From Gracilaria domingensis (Eukaryota; Rhodophyta; Florideophyceae; Gracilariales; Gracilariaceae): DNA of 64,000 bases. The position numbers and the translations under genes are program-made. Shown here one piece after another: positions 43,714 to 54,721 of the stretch. How positions within the stretch are numbered: the stretch's first letter is position 1; every line of letters starts with the position of its first letter. The notes below the pieces were generated by a model that was given only the letters and a program-made list of their open reading frames with translations, was not told the DNA's origin and did no database searches. The stretch spans positions 62,001-126,000 of the forward strand of contig VCMS01000089.1 in assembly GCA_022539475.1 (NCBI GenBank), in the 5' to 3' direction.

Positions 43714-43889
43714 ACTTTTCTAAAAAGCAACCTTAAGTGCAGTTTCAGAAATGTTAGGACGCTACATGTTCAATTGCGAATTGACTGGTGCCACCAATGA
43801 TGTTAACGATACCGAGCATTTGGCATGTTGCAATTAGACGCAACTGGACCAAAGACGTTTGACATTTGTTCAATTACCAGCCTGCCGCA

Positions 43890-43914
43890 CATTTTCTATG
43901 TTTACATGTATAGC
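43890..43914. repeat. candidate left terminal inverted repeat
   Basis: CATTTTCT-AT-GTTTACATGT-ATAGC; the complementary order occurs at 58452-58480 as ATTTTCT-GCC-GTTTACATGT-CGA-ATAGC read inward. 22 identical bases in three blocks. Confidence 0.5.
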
Positions 43915-43977
43915 CTTGTATTAGTATACTACTCTTAATACTCGCAAGACACACATAGTTTACTAATCATCTCATTC

Positions 43978-45327
43978 TCATCCACTTCGAGGCGCTCGCA
44001 GCCTCATTATTGGCAAATCGTCATCACTACTACTCTCGAGCACTTCGGTTCTACCGGCGTCCGCTTCCACACCAATCTCCACGACCACTTGGTCTTCGTC
44101 CATGTCAACCGCCCCACCCTCCTTATCGGACAACAGTTCATCCTCCGTCTCCTCCTCCTCGTCACCATTGACAAACGTGGGTCGGAAATCCCGCACCCGA
44201 TGAACAGCATCAGGTAGTGCGTAGCCCTCTGGTACCATTTACATGTGGTATCTAACCAGCAAATCCATAGACTCGGGCCTATCCACCTTGTCCTTCCCAC
44301 TTGCTCCAGCATGTGTCACATCACCACGGCCCACGAATACAGAGTACGGTGGGATGATTATCTTCTTCGCTGGATACACCTCCGACATCACTCGCAACTG
44401 TTGGTTGTTCATCCCCACCAGTTGATGGCTTCCAGCGCTCACCCAGAGAGGAAAGCCCTCTTTCCCAGAGGCCATTACAAAGTATCCGGGGTTGCCAGTA
44501 TTCATTGTTTCCTTCGTAACCAGACCACTGAAGTCGGTGTGCAGCGTCTGGCGCTTGCACTTTCTCGTCGTCCCCAGAAATCGACCACCAGTTTTCGGAG
44601 TGTACATCTTCACAGCTTCCCTTTCATTGTCCCATAGTCCCAAAGCCGCAGCAATTGTACCCATTCGAACATCAAGTAAAGCACGCGACCTTACAACCCA
44701 CCTGAGCTCCTCATTATCCTCCGGCTTCTCCACCGTACCCCAACGTGTCGACATCACTCTCCCCTCAAATGGTCCATCGCTACCGTCCTTCCATCCTTCA
44801 TCATCGTTGATTATTTGAACAAACGACTTCTGTTCCTCTCCTTTCCGTATATCCGGCATCGCTCCATACTCATTCTCGAAGAAGTCCACCAACTTCCCCG
44901 ACACATCTCCGAACTACCGAACTTCTTCCAACTCCTCCCATTTAGGGACACCATTATCCGTCGCAAAACCATCAAGCACGCAATATCCATTCTGCCTTAG
45001 CTCAGCTTGCATTTGGGCGAAGAACATTTGCCCAAATTCGTCATGCTCCTTCGCAGCAACCCACAGCACCTCTTCATCATCCATACCTGTCGGTCGAGTA
45101 CGGGGATACTGCATACCAAATGTCTCCGCCCGTAGGCGATGTTCAGCCCTTGCAACGTGCCAAAAGACAAGATGGTGTACATCTCTGAGATTCGAGACAC
45201 TTAGCAGCTCCGACCTATGTCCCTTCGGCAAGTGAATGACTCTGAGCCAGAGGTCCTTGTGCTCAATTACGTTCTTCCCTTGCCATTCCTGCGGTCTCAG
45301 CCTGGCATACCCGCACCATGATGGGTT
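43978..45327 (-). pseudogene. Fe(II)/2-oxoglutarate oxygenase-like segment of the left-arm ORF
   Basis: Same frame as the ParB-like segment, 450 codons from just after TAG 45328 to TGA 43978, with two internal stops: TAG 44914-44916 and TAA 44239-44241. The central part shows a double-stranded beta-helix pattern with HTDFSG (H-x-D, about 44541-44530), GYFVMASG, LWVSAGSHQLV and IPPYSVFVGRGDVTHAGAS (distal His), followed by an Arg (LLVRYHM). This is the H-x-D...H...R layout of 2OG-Fe(II) dioxygenases, a fold that includes phytanoyl hydroxylases, AlkB and TET/JBP base oxidases. The subfamily cannot be told by eye. The C-terminus is acidic (NGDEEEETEDELL). Expressed as one protein only if the stops are bypassed. 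Confidence 0.5.
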
Positions 45328-47052
45328 CTATGGGCCATCATATGGGTCACCTCGAACAAGTCCGTGCTCCTCAGATTCCGGAAGAGCTGTAGGTAACTCG
45401 TCATCAAGTGACCCCCCATCTGTCTCTTGCTGATCGTCTGGCGCAGCATCTTTCTCGACGGTGAAAACCCGTGGAACTGTCACAGAAAGAAGCTCTTCGT
45501 GATCCACAAATGCAGAACTGCCTGCGTTCTCTGCATTCGCTCCCTCTCCCAATGCCACGAACTGAACCTTCATCGACCTTCCTCTCAGCACATGTTCATT
45601 TAGTTGAGACATCAGGTCATCCGGTGTCATGCTGTTCAGAGTAGATCTCATCTGTTGTGTGAAAGTCTTTCTCCGTTTCTTCCTCGGCGGAGCCCGCTGT
45701 TCTTCTTCAGAGCTATCCAGAACTTCTATGGCATCTCGATTTCGGCCGTGCTCAATTTCCCTATAACTCACCTGCGCCCGTTCTCGTGCACTTCTTCGCG
45801 GCTCCCCTTCTTCACTGGCAGATGTTGCAGCAGCAGCAGCGGGAGTCCTCCTCTTCCTCACGGACTGCTTCACTGGTGCGAGGGGCGGAATTACCTTGAG
45901 CATCGTCTGCAATCGATTCTGAACGGAAGTCGTGGCAGTTCTAATTGAGTTCGTCCTGCTCCGAACACGCGGCAATGTGTTGAAGTTCACAACTTGTCCC
46001 AAAAGGCACTGATACACAGCTGCGTTGTTGTCTGGGTCTTCAACGTCATCTTCATTCGATGGAGCGAAAAGACTGACTTCGCGTTTCAGGAACACTTCCA
46101 TGGACTCTTCCTCGTTCAATTCATTCCTCACTGCTCTAGCCGCGCGGAACAGAGACACTGCTCTATCATAAAAGAAACCTCGAACCTCCTCAAAGCTTTT
46201 CCATTGCTTTGTCTTCGTTGAATTGCCCTTCAATAGAAACATCTGAAGACAATCAAGAATGAAGGAAAACTCCTCGGCATCCAAAACATATAGCGGAGTA
46301 TGGGACAGATGTGTGAGACCTATGTCACTCACAGTCTCACATATTTCCTCGAAATGGGCCAGCATTCCCTCACGAGACATGAGTTGCAGGGCGACATTGG
46401 CATATCTCAGATACTGACGCTCTTGCACAGTCCCAATCAGTTGGCTCTCCTTCAACACTTCTGTCACTTCTGCAGGATTCACGTCTGCCGGCGTCACCCC
46501 CTCAACATCTTCAATTAGAATGGCGACCACACTAACTATAGAGTGTATCTTGTCTGCAAACATCATCCTTCGCATGGTACTCGTCGACTCATTGAGGTAC
46601 GAAGCAACACATAACAATTCCTTCATCACAATGGGCCTCCGATCTCTTCGTATCAGCAGATTGCAACGCCAAAACTTGCCTAATCGCTTCCACTTCGGTG
46701 CACCAGTCGCTGCTAAATATTGTATAGCTTTCAGACGATGCAAACCATCCACAATGAAGCACTTCTTTGTTAGGCGTCCCTTGTCAGTATCCCTCTCTCC
46801 CGTAGTAGCATCTTGTAAGGCCACCACTGGAGAACCCATCGACTGCAATATCCCCCGCTCCTCCATACTCTTCACAAGGGCTTCAACGTGGCGTTTACTT
46901 ACTCCACGGAGTAAATTGGGCGGAGTGTTCACAAGAGTGATGTCAACAGTAACAACAACCATCCGGTAGTGATTGAGGTTCACCTTTGGGACCTTCTGAC
47001 GAATTCTTTTATACGTCTTCCTGCGAGTAGGGGTCGCTTGTGTTCCAGAACG
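45328..47052 (-). pseudogene. ParB/Srx-like domain segment of the left-arm ORF
   Basis: 575 codons directly after TAG 47053 and before TAG 45328, in the same frame as both neighbours. The N-terminal block has ITLVNTPPNLLRGVS, HVEALVKSMEERGILQS and CFIVDGLHRLKAI. These are the first strand, partner helix and G-x-HR motif of ParB N-terminal/sulfiredoxin-like domains. In bacteria and phages these often accompany N4/N6 DNA methyltransferases. A long helical middle and a basic, disordered part with RRSARERAQVSYRE and RKKRRKTFTQQ (nuclear-localisation-like) follow. In eukaryotes this domain is unusual. ATG 46957 (MVVVTVDITL) could start an independent protein. Confidence 0.55.
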
Positions 47053-47895
47053 CTAGCCAGAAACGCTTGAACATGCCATTCTTGCCGACAGAATCACAAC
47101 TTCATCGTCCTGCTGCTCCGCATTTTCTGGTGCAGTTTGGGGTACAGATCGACCAGCTCCTTGCGCGGATTGCGCATCCGCGTCTGGAAGGGGACCTTTC
47201 ATGATCTCATCTTCCTCCTCTTGCACAGCCGTCCCCTGCTGAACCGTCTGTTTCGACGCAGAAGATCCCCTTGTGTCGACGGTCTGATTCATCGCAGGAG
47301 AAGCCCTTTTCGACGCAGTGGGCTTCGTAGCGGAGGTAGACTTTGTTTGACCTGTCCGCTTCGTAGCTGGGGATGCTCTCGTCTCCATAGACCGCTTCGT
47401 AACAGACGACGGACCTGCCCGCGGAGGTGCTACTGATGCGCTACCTCTCGGTGTTGATGAACTTCGAATTGGCTCCGTGCGGCTTGTCGGCGTCATCACC
47501 TCACTCATAGCGCTCACCGTTCCTCGCTTGGACGTCGGAATGCTGGCTGCCACCGGTTCCATCATTTTCTCATCCCAAGGAGCGGCCGTCCGAAGATCCT
47601 GGATATACTGTGAAAGATCCAGGCCCTCCGCCCGGTAAGGGTAGAACGTCTGACCGCTTCGACTGATGAGAATATTATGAACCACCACAAGACCTGGGTC
47701 CAATTGCTTCCCGTGCAACTCGCGGCGTAGAACACTTCCAATTCCATGCAACAACGCTTCCCCGACTATCACCTTTCCTTCATCCTCAATATCCATCTGC
47801 AGAGAAACCGGCATTCCACCTTGCAATAATCGAGTGCTCCGCCGAGTGCGAGGAGTCACGCTTTGCGTACGCTTTCGAACACGAGTTGGCTTCAT
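47053..47895 (-). pseudogene. N-terminal basic, Ser/Thr-rich segment of the left-arm ORF
   Basis: 280 codons from ATG 47895 to TAG 47053-47055. It starts with a basic patch (MKPTRVRKRTQSVTPRTRRSTR). A small possibly folded part follows (VGEALLHGIGSVLRRELHGKQLDPGLVVVHNILISRSG). The rest is a long disordered Ser/Thr/Pro/Lys region with imperfect repeats of the form SATKRT/SASKQT. The frame runs on past the TAG for 23 open codons into the ParB-like part. The ATG lies 9 bases after a good 3' splice site (TTTCACTGCAACAG), so the first exon is probably untranslated leader. Confidence 0.45.
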
Positions 47896-47904
47896 GTTGA
47901 ACAG

Positions 47905-47988
47905 CTGTTGCAGTGAAAGGTGTATATCAACAATACGCTCGCTCTGGACGATACAAGAACGGATGCGAGCCTTTACATGGCGACTTAC
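47905..47988 (-). other. predicted 5'-leader intron of the left arm
   Basis: Donor CCCAGC|GTAAGT at 47988 and acceptor CACTGCAACAG|CTG at 47905 on the minus strand, 84 nt, ending just before ATG 47895. The donor and its flanks are mirrored on the right arm. Confidence 0.5.
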
Positions 47989-48321
47989 GCTGGGCACCCC
48001 CGCTTTCGGCACCTCCTCCCAGCGCACTGCCAGTCTTGTCCGTGTCCTGTCCGTGGCCGCTCGCACACTGATTGTACGCTTTAGAGTCGTGGAGTTCGCG
48101 CAATGATGACTCACGCGAGCAATGGTCGCGTTCTCTAATCATGCTCTTCAAATGCTTTGCATAGTAGTCAAGAGTACACTCATTCACTTCCATGTACAGC
48201 CTACTCCCGCAAATACACGTGGACAGCGGCGCCAACGTACCGGCGGCCGGGTGTAGCGAAATCACTGCGGGCCGGCGTGTTTTGGGAGGTCCCGGGAAGG
48301 CGCCGGAATGTGGCCAGAACG

Positions 48322-48398
48322 TGCCCGCGGGCGGGGGGGGGGGTCCGTCGTGTTAGGGTAGCTAACCTAACACGACCGGACCCACCCGCCCGCGGGCA
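48322..48398. repeat. central hairpin 1
   Basis: Arms TGCCCGCGGGCGGG... and ...CCCGCCCGCGGGCA, with TCGTGTTAGGGTAG/CTAACCTAACACGA at the centre; G11 run at 48333-48343 makes the stem imperfect. Confidence 0.85.
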
Positions 48399-48433
48399 TA
48401 AAATCGCACATTTTTCAAAAATTCGTCCAAAAC

Positions 48434-48506
48434 GTGCCCGCGGCGGGGGGGTCCAGTCGTTTTAGGGTAGCTACCCTAACACGACCGAACCCCCGCCCGC
48501 GGGCAC
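48434..48506. repeat. central hairpin 2
   Basis: Diverged copy of hairpin 1: GTGCCCGCGG... to ...CCGCGGGCAC, with a perfect 18-bp core palindrome TTAGGGTAGCTACCCTAA at 48462-48479. A 35-nt AT-rich spacer separates the two. Confidence 0.85.
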
Positions 48507-48806
48507 GTTCTGGCCACATTCCGGCGCCTTCCGGAAACCTCCCAAAACACTCCTCCGGGCACTTCCGGCAGTGATTTCGCTGCACACGCCGTGCACATAT
48601 ATCAAACTAGAGAAAACTAGCGCTTCACACCCACTTGATCCGCGACTTTTAGCACAATACGGGACCGTTGCAATAGCTCCGAATCGCGACGTGGCCGACA
48701 CGCGACGCTATCGCTTCGACACGCGACGCATCGCTCCGAGCGGACACGGACACGGACGAGACTGGCAGTGCGCTGGGAGGAGGTGCCGAAAGCCGGGGTG
48801 CCCAGC

Positions 48807-48899
48807 GTAAGTCGCCATTTAAAGGCTCGCCTCCGTTGTTTGCGCTGAAGCGATGGATTCCACCGATGTTGGAGGTTATGATACTGGTTATAGTCGTAG
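48807..48899 (+). other. predicted 5'-leader intron of the right arm
   Basis: Donor CCCAGC|GTAAGT at 48807, identical to the left arm; acceptor TAGTCGTAG at 48898-48899, 32 bases before ATG 48932. 93 nt. The acceptor is weaker than the left one. Confidence 0.4.
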
Positions 48900-48931
48900 A
48901 AAATTATTGAGAGGGGATACATCCTATCGAC

Positions 48932-51389
48932 ATGAGTGCTCCGCCTCCGGCGTTCCATGCATATGTCAGACTTTTCTTGGTTCTTCGCGATACTTTGGCA
49001 AACAGCGATGGAGGCCCTGATCGGCCACGGGACGTATGGTTTAGAGGGTTAATAGAGTTCTGCGCCGAGAACTATAAGGATATTCCGGAGGCAAGGAAGA
49101 TGTTTGAGGAGGCCACTAACTCCAAGAACCTGCAGAACTTGACACTGCAACAGCTGCGAAAGAGTGTTGTGAATAACAAACCTGTGGAACAACGATATCT
49201 TGTAACGAAGCTTCTTGACAAGAAGGACGGGGATGAGGACCAGAGACTGCGCGATTTTTTCCTTCTCTCTATGGATATGGGTATATACGTACCGGTGTGA
49301 TGCCTGGTTGGTTATTTCATGACCAGGAGAAAGCAGGTTCTGAAGACGACAGTGTTCATCCCACCAACAGCTGTGAACCCATTTGAGGTCGTTATATATT
49401 TATCATACCTCGGCCACATAATGGGAGAGAACGACAACATCCAAATGATGAAGAAGAAACAACCGAAAAAGAAACGAAAAGTAAACCATGCACCATCTGT
49501 GTACATACCCACTTTTACGTCGTTCTCCAAAGACAACTGTGATCGACTGGGATTCGCTATCAGTGAGGTCGTATGGGCATGGAGTTGTTTTGCGGCTCAT
49601 CTTGGATACACGAACGTTCAGCATATGGTGAAACCATACATTTACATGAATATGCAGACGTTGAAGTATACGGCGCTAGAGACACGTGAGTCTGGTTATG
49701 CCCCGCCGAGCCAGAGTACTCGATTCAACACACAGGATGTGCCACAGAGCAGTACTAGTGGATCGGTGGAGACCTTGAGTGATGAATGCAATACAAACCT
49801 CCGAATACTGGCTAAGGAATTTTTGACAGACCTCGAAACCGTATACACCCACGATAGCCTCTATAGCTTACGGGCTGATCAGATGAGGAACTGGATAGAG
49901 TTTTCGGAGATACGGATAGATACCGTATCTGGTTCTGACTCCGGTGAGTTGCCTGCTCGATTTCAGAAGTTTTCGGAGTTGCTATGGAAACCGATACAGG
50001 ATATGCGTCATGCGGCAGGGTTCCATGTCGGCATTCACGCGAAACCTGATACTGAACTGACGAAAACCCCTAAAACTTCCGGTAATGCCGAACCTTCTTC
50101 GACCAAGTCTGCCCCACCTCCACCTCGTCGAGAGTATATGAACCTCGTGAGCTCCGATAGCGACGAGTTCGAGAAGCCGGTGAATCTTGCGGAGCATGAA
50201 TCTCGGGTTGCCGGTTACAACATCCAAAAGACTGGTATTGAGCCGCCCATGAAGGGGATATCCAGTCTCCTTCGAATGAATTTGGACAAGGTGTGGAAGG
50301 GGATGAGAAAGTCACACTTTGTAGCGTACAACTGTGAAATGAAGGACCTGAGGCACACACACGAAACGTTTGTGAATCAGAGTGAGATTTTATGGGGTGA
50401 GGCACAGCTTGTCCTAACAGACCCTCCCTTTAACACTCGAAGGAAGAGGAACAAACGGAATAGTGGTCACGATGTCTTCAGTGAGAAAGACATGATCCGT
50501 ACGGCTGACTTAATAAGTTCCGCGCTTCGGTCAGGTGGGCACTTCATTATATTCTGTGCCATGGCACAGTTTCATGTTTGGCACAGGATACTTTCGGAAA
50601 CGGCGAGTACGAAAGATGAAGCTGGAAGCGAAGGTAAACCAGAACTCATGCCTTCGTTTAAAGTGGATGCGAATCCACTGGTGTTCATCCGGGATCGAAG
50701 TAATGTTGGGGAGAATCCACGGAAGTTTGGGATACAGCCCGTCACGGAGTACGCCGTTCATGCGGTGAAGCGTGGATTGCGACCATCGGAGGAAGCCAGT
50801 CTTACTCCATTTGAGGAGAACAATTTCATTCCTTCTACTTTCCCGGCTAACAGGAATGTAATTGACCGGGTGCCAAAACCGAGAGCGGGGGAGTGGTTGA
50901 CATGGAAGGTACATGAGCCAGGTAGTTCAGTACCAGGTGGGCAGTACATAAGACCGGAGCAGAAGTCGAGGGAGTTGATGAACGAGTTGATATGTCGCTT
51001 CACAAGACGGGTGATCTTGTCATGGACATGTTCGCGGGAACTTTTTCTACGGGTATGGCGTGCATATCGCTGACAAAGCAAAGGAAGTTCTTGGGGTGCG
51101 AGAAGAATAGGCCATGTTTCAGCCATGCGAAGCACCATCTAACGACTCTTATGGCCGAAGTTATTCGCGGGGGAAGAATGACATCCTGGTTGAGCAGGAG
51201 GTGGTGGATGCGGCTTCAACAACTTATGAACGGGTTCCACATCGGGACCGAGCTCGGCTTGAATGGGAGGCTCCATTTGGTTACCCCCAGTACCAAGTGA
51301 TGCCTGGACATATTACTCAGTTCCTAGGAAGATACTGGAAGGACTGGGACTTTGTCGACAAATGTGGACAGCATACTCTAGATCTTTAG
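48932..51389 (+). pseudogene. beta-class (permuted) DNA methyltransferase with UGA and two -1 frame changes
   Basis: ATG 48932 opens a frame that meets TGA at 49298-49300 and continues in the same frame to 51073. The middle has a basic KKKQPKKKRK stretch. The catalytic motif IV is LTDPPFN (about 50417-50434), followed by SGGHFIIFC. Near 50995 the sense moves back one base. KTGDLVMDMFAGTFSTGMACISLTKQRKFLGCEKN then gives motif I and the adenosyl-binding strand-loop (shown here as one family landmark in two parts: GDLVMDMFAG and RKFLGCEKN). A second -1 change at a G run near 51165 leads to EVVDAAS...GYPQYQVMPGH and TAG 51387. Motif IV before motif I is the N4/N6 DNA methylase (PF01555-like) order. 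Target base unknown; this copy is broken. Confidence 0.65.
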
Positions 51390-51418
51390 GATGAGAAGTA
51401 CGAGGAGCTCTGAACCTA

Positions 51419-51929
51419 ATGGATATGCATATGCTGTTGACTGTTGAAGCCAATCGCTATCGCTTACATATAGCATCTTCTAAGATTCGACATCCCCGTG
51501 CTGGTATGGGGGTGTTCACGGAACATGAGATATTGGCTGGGGAAACTATCTGTCATTTTTATGGAACTTTGGTTTACACGGATCTGACGAACCGGAAGGA
51601 AAGACACTTAACGTATGGAAGTGGCTGTCTCGGAGCAGCTCCAGTGCGGTACAAGTTGTTTTCTATGATGGTCACTGTGACTGGTAGGAGTTTCTGCACC
51701 TGGGAACAGACCAGGACAGGCTCAGGATAGAAAGGAGAGCGAAGTCTACATTGTCGGCGCTTTTTTTTTTGTATCGGGGTAATAACGCTACGCCGGGTAT
51801 ATGCGGGGATTCCCCGTTTATCGGCGCCCCGGTCAAACAGGACTCGAAGTGCAATGTGCAGGTGGTGGAAGCGAAAGTCCGTGATACAGGTTAAGTCAGC
51901 CTTTCTAACTACCTGCTTCGTTGTAGAGN
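51419..51929 (+). pseudogene. SET-domain protein fragment, runs into the assembly gap
   Basis: From ATG 51419: RLHIASSKIRHPRAGMGVFTEHEILAGETICHFYG, the G-x-GVF...I-x-x-GE-x-I...Y-x-G opening of a SET domain (lysine methyltransferase fold). The frame closes at 51728. Further SET-like sequence (GDSPFIGAPVKQDSKCNVQVVEAKV) appears in another frame about 51800-51890. A T run at 51761-51771 lies between, so a frameshift is likely. The catalytic NHS/Tyr end would fall in the gap at 51930. It is in -1 register relative to the end of the methyltransferase. Confidence 0.5.
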
Positions 51930-52361
51930 NNNNNNNNNNNNNNNNNNNNNNNNNNNNNNNNNNNNNNNNNNNNNNNNNNNNNNNNNNNNNNNNNNNNNNN
52001 NNNNNNNNNNNNNNNNNNNNNNNNNNNNNNNNNNNNNNNNNNNNNNNNNNNNNNNNNNNNNNNNNNNNNNNNNNNNNNNNNNNNNNNNNNNNNNNNNNNN
52101 NNNNNNNNNNNNNNNNNNNNNNNNNNNNNNNNNNNNNNNNNNNNNNNNNNNNNNNNNNNNNNNNNNNNNNNNNNNNNNNNNNNNNNNNNNNNNNNNNNNN
52201 NNNNNNNNNNNNNNNNNNNNNNNNNNNNNNNNNNNNNNNNNNNNNNNNNNNNNNNNNNNNNNNNNNNNNNNNNNNNNNNNNNNNNNNNNNNNNNNNNNNN
52301 NNNNNNNNNNNNNNNNNNNNNNNNNNNNNNNNNNNNNNNNNNNNNNNNNNNNNNNNNNNNN
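51930..52361. other. assembly gap (432 N)
   Basis: Unsequenced bases. It hides the end of the SET-like gene and the start of the coiled-coil gene. Confidence 1.
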
Positions 52362-52397
52362 GCAGCGGAGCAAAGTGGACAAAAAGAAGAGTAAGAG

Positions 52398-54721
52398 CAA
52401 TCGGATGATACGAATCAGGCTACAAGCACCGCAGTTCCTAAACGGAAGTCGTCCTCGACGAAGGAGAGAGTCAGTGGGCGTCCTTCTACAGGACTCTCTC
52501 GCCCATCTCGCAGCGGAGCGTCTTCCGGGATTGCGTCAAGAATTCGTGGATCAGCGAACGATGTCGTGCCGTCAACTGCCGATAATGCAAATCGTGCATC
52601 TGTCTCTGCTCCTCAAGAAGATGAGGTAACTCGGCCCAGCGGGTCAGGACAGGAGGGCATGACAACTGGACCGAAGAGGTTCGTATGACACCAAAACCTT
52701 CATGTCCCCGGCCGATATCGAAGACCGGAGCTACTGGGGCGCGGGTTACGCCGCCCAGTGGATCTGGACACAAGGACAATGACGAGAAGTCGTGAGAGTC
52801 CTAGTATATTAAGATCGTCACGTCCATCCCTCTCTTCTAGAACTGGGCCGCTATGAATCGTATCATGCCTCGCAATGGGTCCGGACAAGGGAGAAACACA
52901 ATAAGAAATCGAGAGACAACTGATAGACGAGTTACTTTTCGACCTTCCCCTCTTTCCAGAACGGGGGCCGTTGCAGCTCGTACGAGGCCCAATTCATCTG
53001 ATATACCATGCAATGGAGGAGGACATACACGGGAGTTGGAGCTCGGAGCCGTGCCAAGGGTGGACACAGAACGCCTGCAGCCTCTCGTGGCTAAGGCTAT
53101 GGCACATGAGGATAGTTCCGATAACGAAATAACACCGAATCCTGCGGCATTACCGGGGCCTGTCGCCGAAGAAGCTAGGGAAATAACGGAAGATATCCAA
53201 ACTGGTGTGAATTCAAGCTCTATGAACAGACCTGATCTTTTAAATGAACTGAATTGCTTGAAAGAAAAGGTTAAGACGCTACAAGAGGACTTGATGGTTC
53301 GGGGAATTCTAGTGAAGGTCGCCCAAGAGCAGAGTACGGCTTTGAAAAAGAGGCTTGAAGAGAAGGATCTAGTCATTGAAGGGCTAAGAGGGGCACTGAA
53401 ACAGGAGGGAGATAGGAGTACACGTGCTGGTGAACCTGGGCAGACAGGTCGAAAGAAGCATAAAATTGAGGTGTGCGACGAGTTTCGAGGGTTGCTCGAG
53501 CAGTGTATCACAACATGCTGACGTGGGCAAGGAGAGAAACAAGTGAGCTATGGCTCGAAGGTGAGTCGCTCACCCGAAATTGGGGTAACCGTGCCGAGAA
53601 GGTGGAAGACGCAACTGAGAGTGGGGAAGGGCTTATTGAGCCGGAGGAAGGTGGTTCATACATGGTTCCTAAAAACCCCGTGGAGCTCTTGGGCAGTTTT
53701 GGCATGTTCACACCGTCGGTAGAGGGGGGGCCAGATGCTTTGCTGAAGAAAATGGTTGAAAGCGAGTTGAAGGAGTTGAGCTGGGAAGGTATTAGAAAGC
53801 ATCTCTTACCGACAGGTGTATACTGGAACTTTGTGCAGATATGTGCCTTAGGCAGAGAATGCGGCAGACCATGAGTGACGTCGTGGGCGTTCGTAAGAGA
53901 AATACGAGGGATAAACTATTTCTGCTCCTGGGGTACGATCTGATTTGGAGAAGAACAAAGCTGGTAGAAGAGAATGCTGACGAACTCACAATGCAGTTGA
54001 AGGAAGCGCAGGAGAACATACTGCGTCTTGACGAAAATGGTGTACCGAACACTTCATGGTGGAGAAAAGCCCCATTTGTTCGTCTAAAGTACTCCAATGC
54101 GGACAATGTCGAGGATATGCCGACGGAAGATCAAGACTTGTTCTTCCGAAACCGTGTCGGGGTACAAGTGCTGAAGGAGTTTATTGGGTATGATGTGGAA
54201 GACAAGGATACGGGCACCTTTTTAGATGGCACAATACTGTTGCTCGCACGTTTGGACGCTTGGGTGTTGACGGTTGTGAGCCTTCTAAGTACGGATGTGT
54301 CAAGGGGTGGCCAGAGACAGAAACTGTTTACAAAGAAGTTTGCTGAACTGCTACCTCTGTGTTTAAAGAATGTTCTGGGGGATGTTAGGCAACATGTCTT
54401 GAGGACCAATTCCAGCGAGTTTCATAATTTTGGAACGACAACGGAAGATTGGACTAAGGTTCTTGGTAATGACATGAGAGAGGCTACATTTGGATATCGA
54501 ATGCCGTCGAACAGCAGACTTTACCTCTCTGTGAAAGAACAATTTTTTATTGACAGTGTGAGCCGAAGATTGGGGTCTATTAGCGATTGCTTCGTTGGTG
54601 AATGCGAGGAAGGGATATGGAGTTCAAGGAAATGGACATGAACGATTTCGGAATTAACACAGGATCACAAGAAAAGGCACCACAAGGTGAACATGTAGAA
54701 GATGGAGCCCTTAATGTTTAA
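52398..54721 (+). pseudogene. coiled-coil protein gene broken by several frameshifts
   Basis: A Ser/Arg-rich low-complexity start (TSTAVPKRKSSSTKERVSG) with degenerate repeats of a RPS-x-LSRTG...GSGQ unit (52.6-53.0 kb) leads, through several frames, to a coiled coil around 53230-53400 (LNELNCLKEKVKTLQEDL). A folded C-terminal domain follows (VEGGPDALLKKMVE; FFRNRVGVQVLKEFIGYD). Clear -1 changes occur near 53500, 53850 and 54620, each giving sensible sequence across the join. The last frame ends at TAA 54719-54721, overlapping the transposase stop by three bases on the other strand. No family recognised. Confidence 0.5.

Larger units (their letters stand above)
47955..48850. promoter_or_regulatory. 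inverted-repeat divergent promoter region
   Basis: The two halves are inverted copies. Outer blocks (about 47955-48065 and 48735-48845) share GACTGGCAGTGCGCTGGGAGGAGGTGCC-type sequence through the GTAAGT donor. Inner blocks (about 48253-48325 and 48500-48585) share AGCGAAATCACTGC, TGTTTTGGGAGGT and GGCGCCGGAATGTGGCCAGAACGTGCCCGCGGG-type sequence. Symmetry centre is near 48.4 kb. The left- and right-arm genes start on either side, so this is read as a shared bidirectional promoter with duplicated first exons. Sequences are shown in parts only. Confidence 0.7.

Noticed and set aside
48352-48480. TTAGGG words as telomeric repeats
   Set aside because: They occur singly inside palindrome cores, not as tandem arrays.
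50985-51010. short intron in the methyltransferase
   Set aside because: Motif spacing across the join is normal with a direct -1 shift and no GT-AG pair fits; a one-base deletion is simpler.
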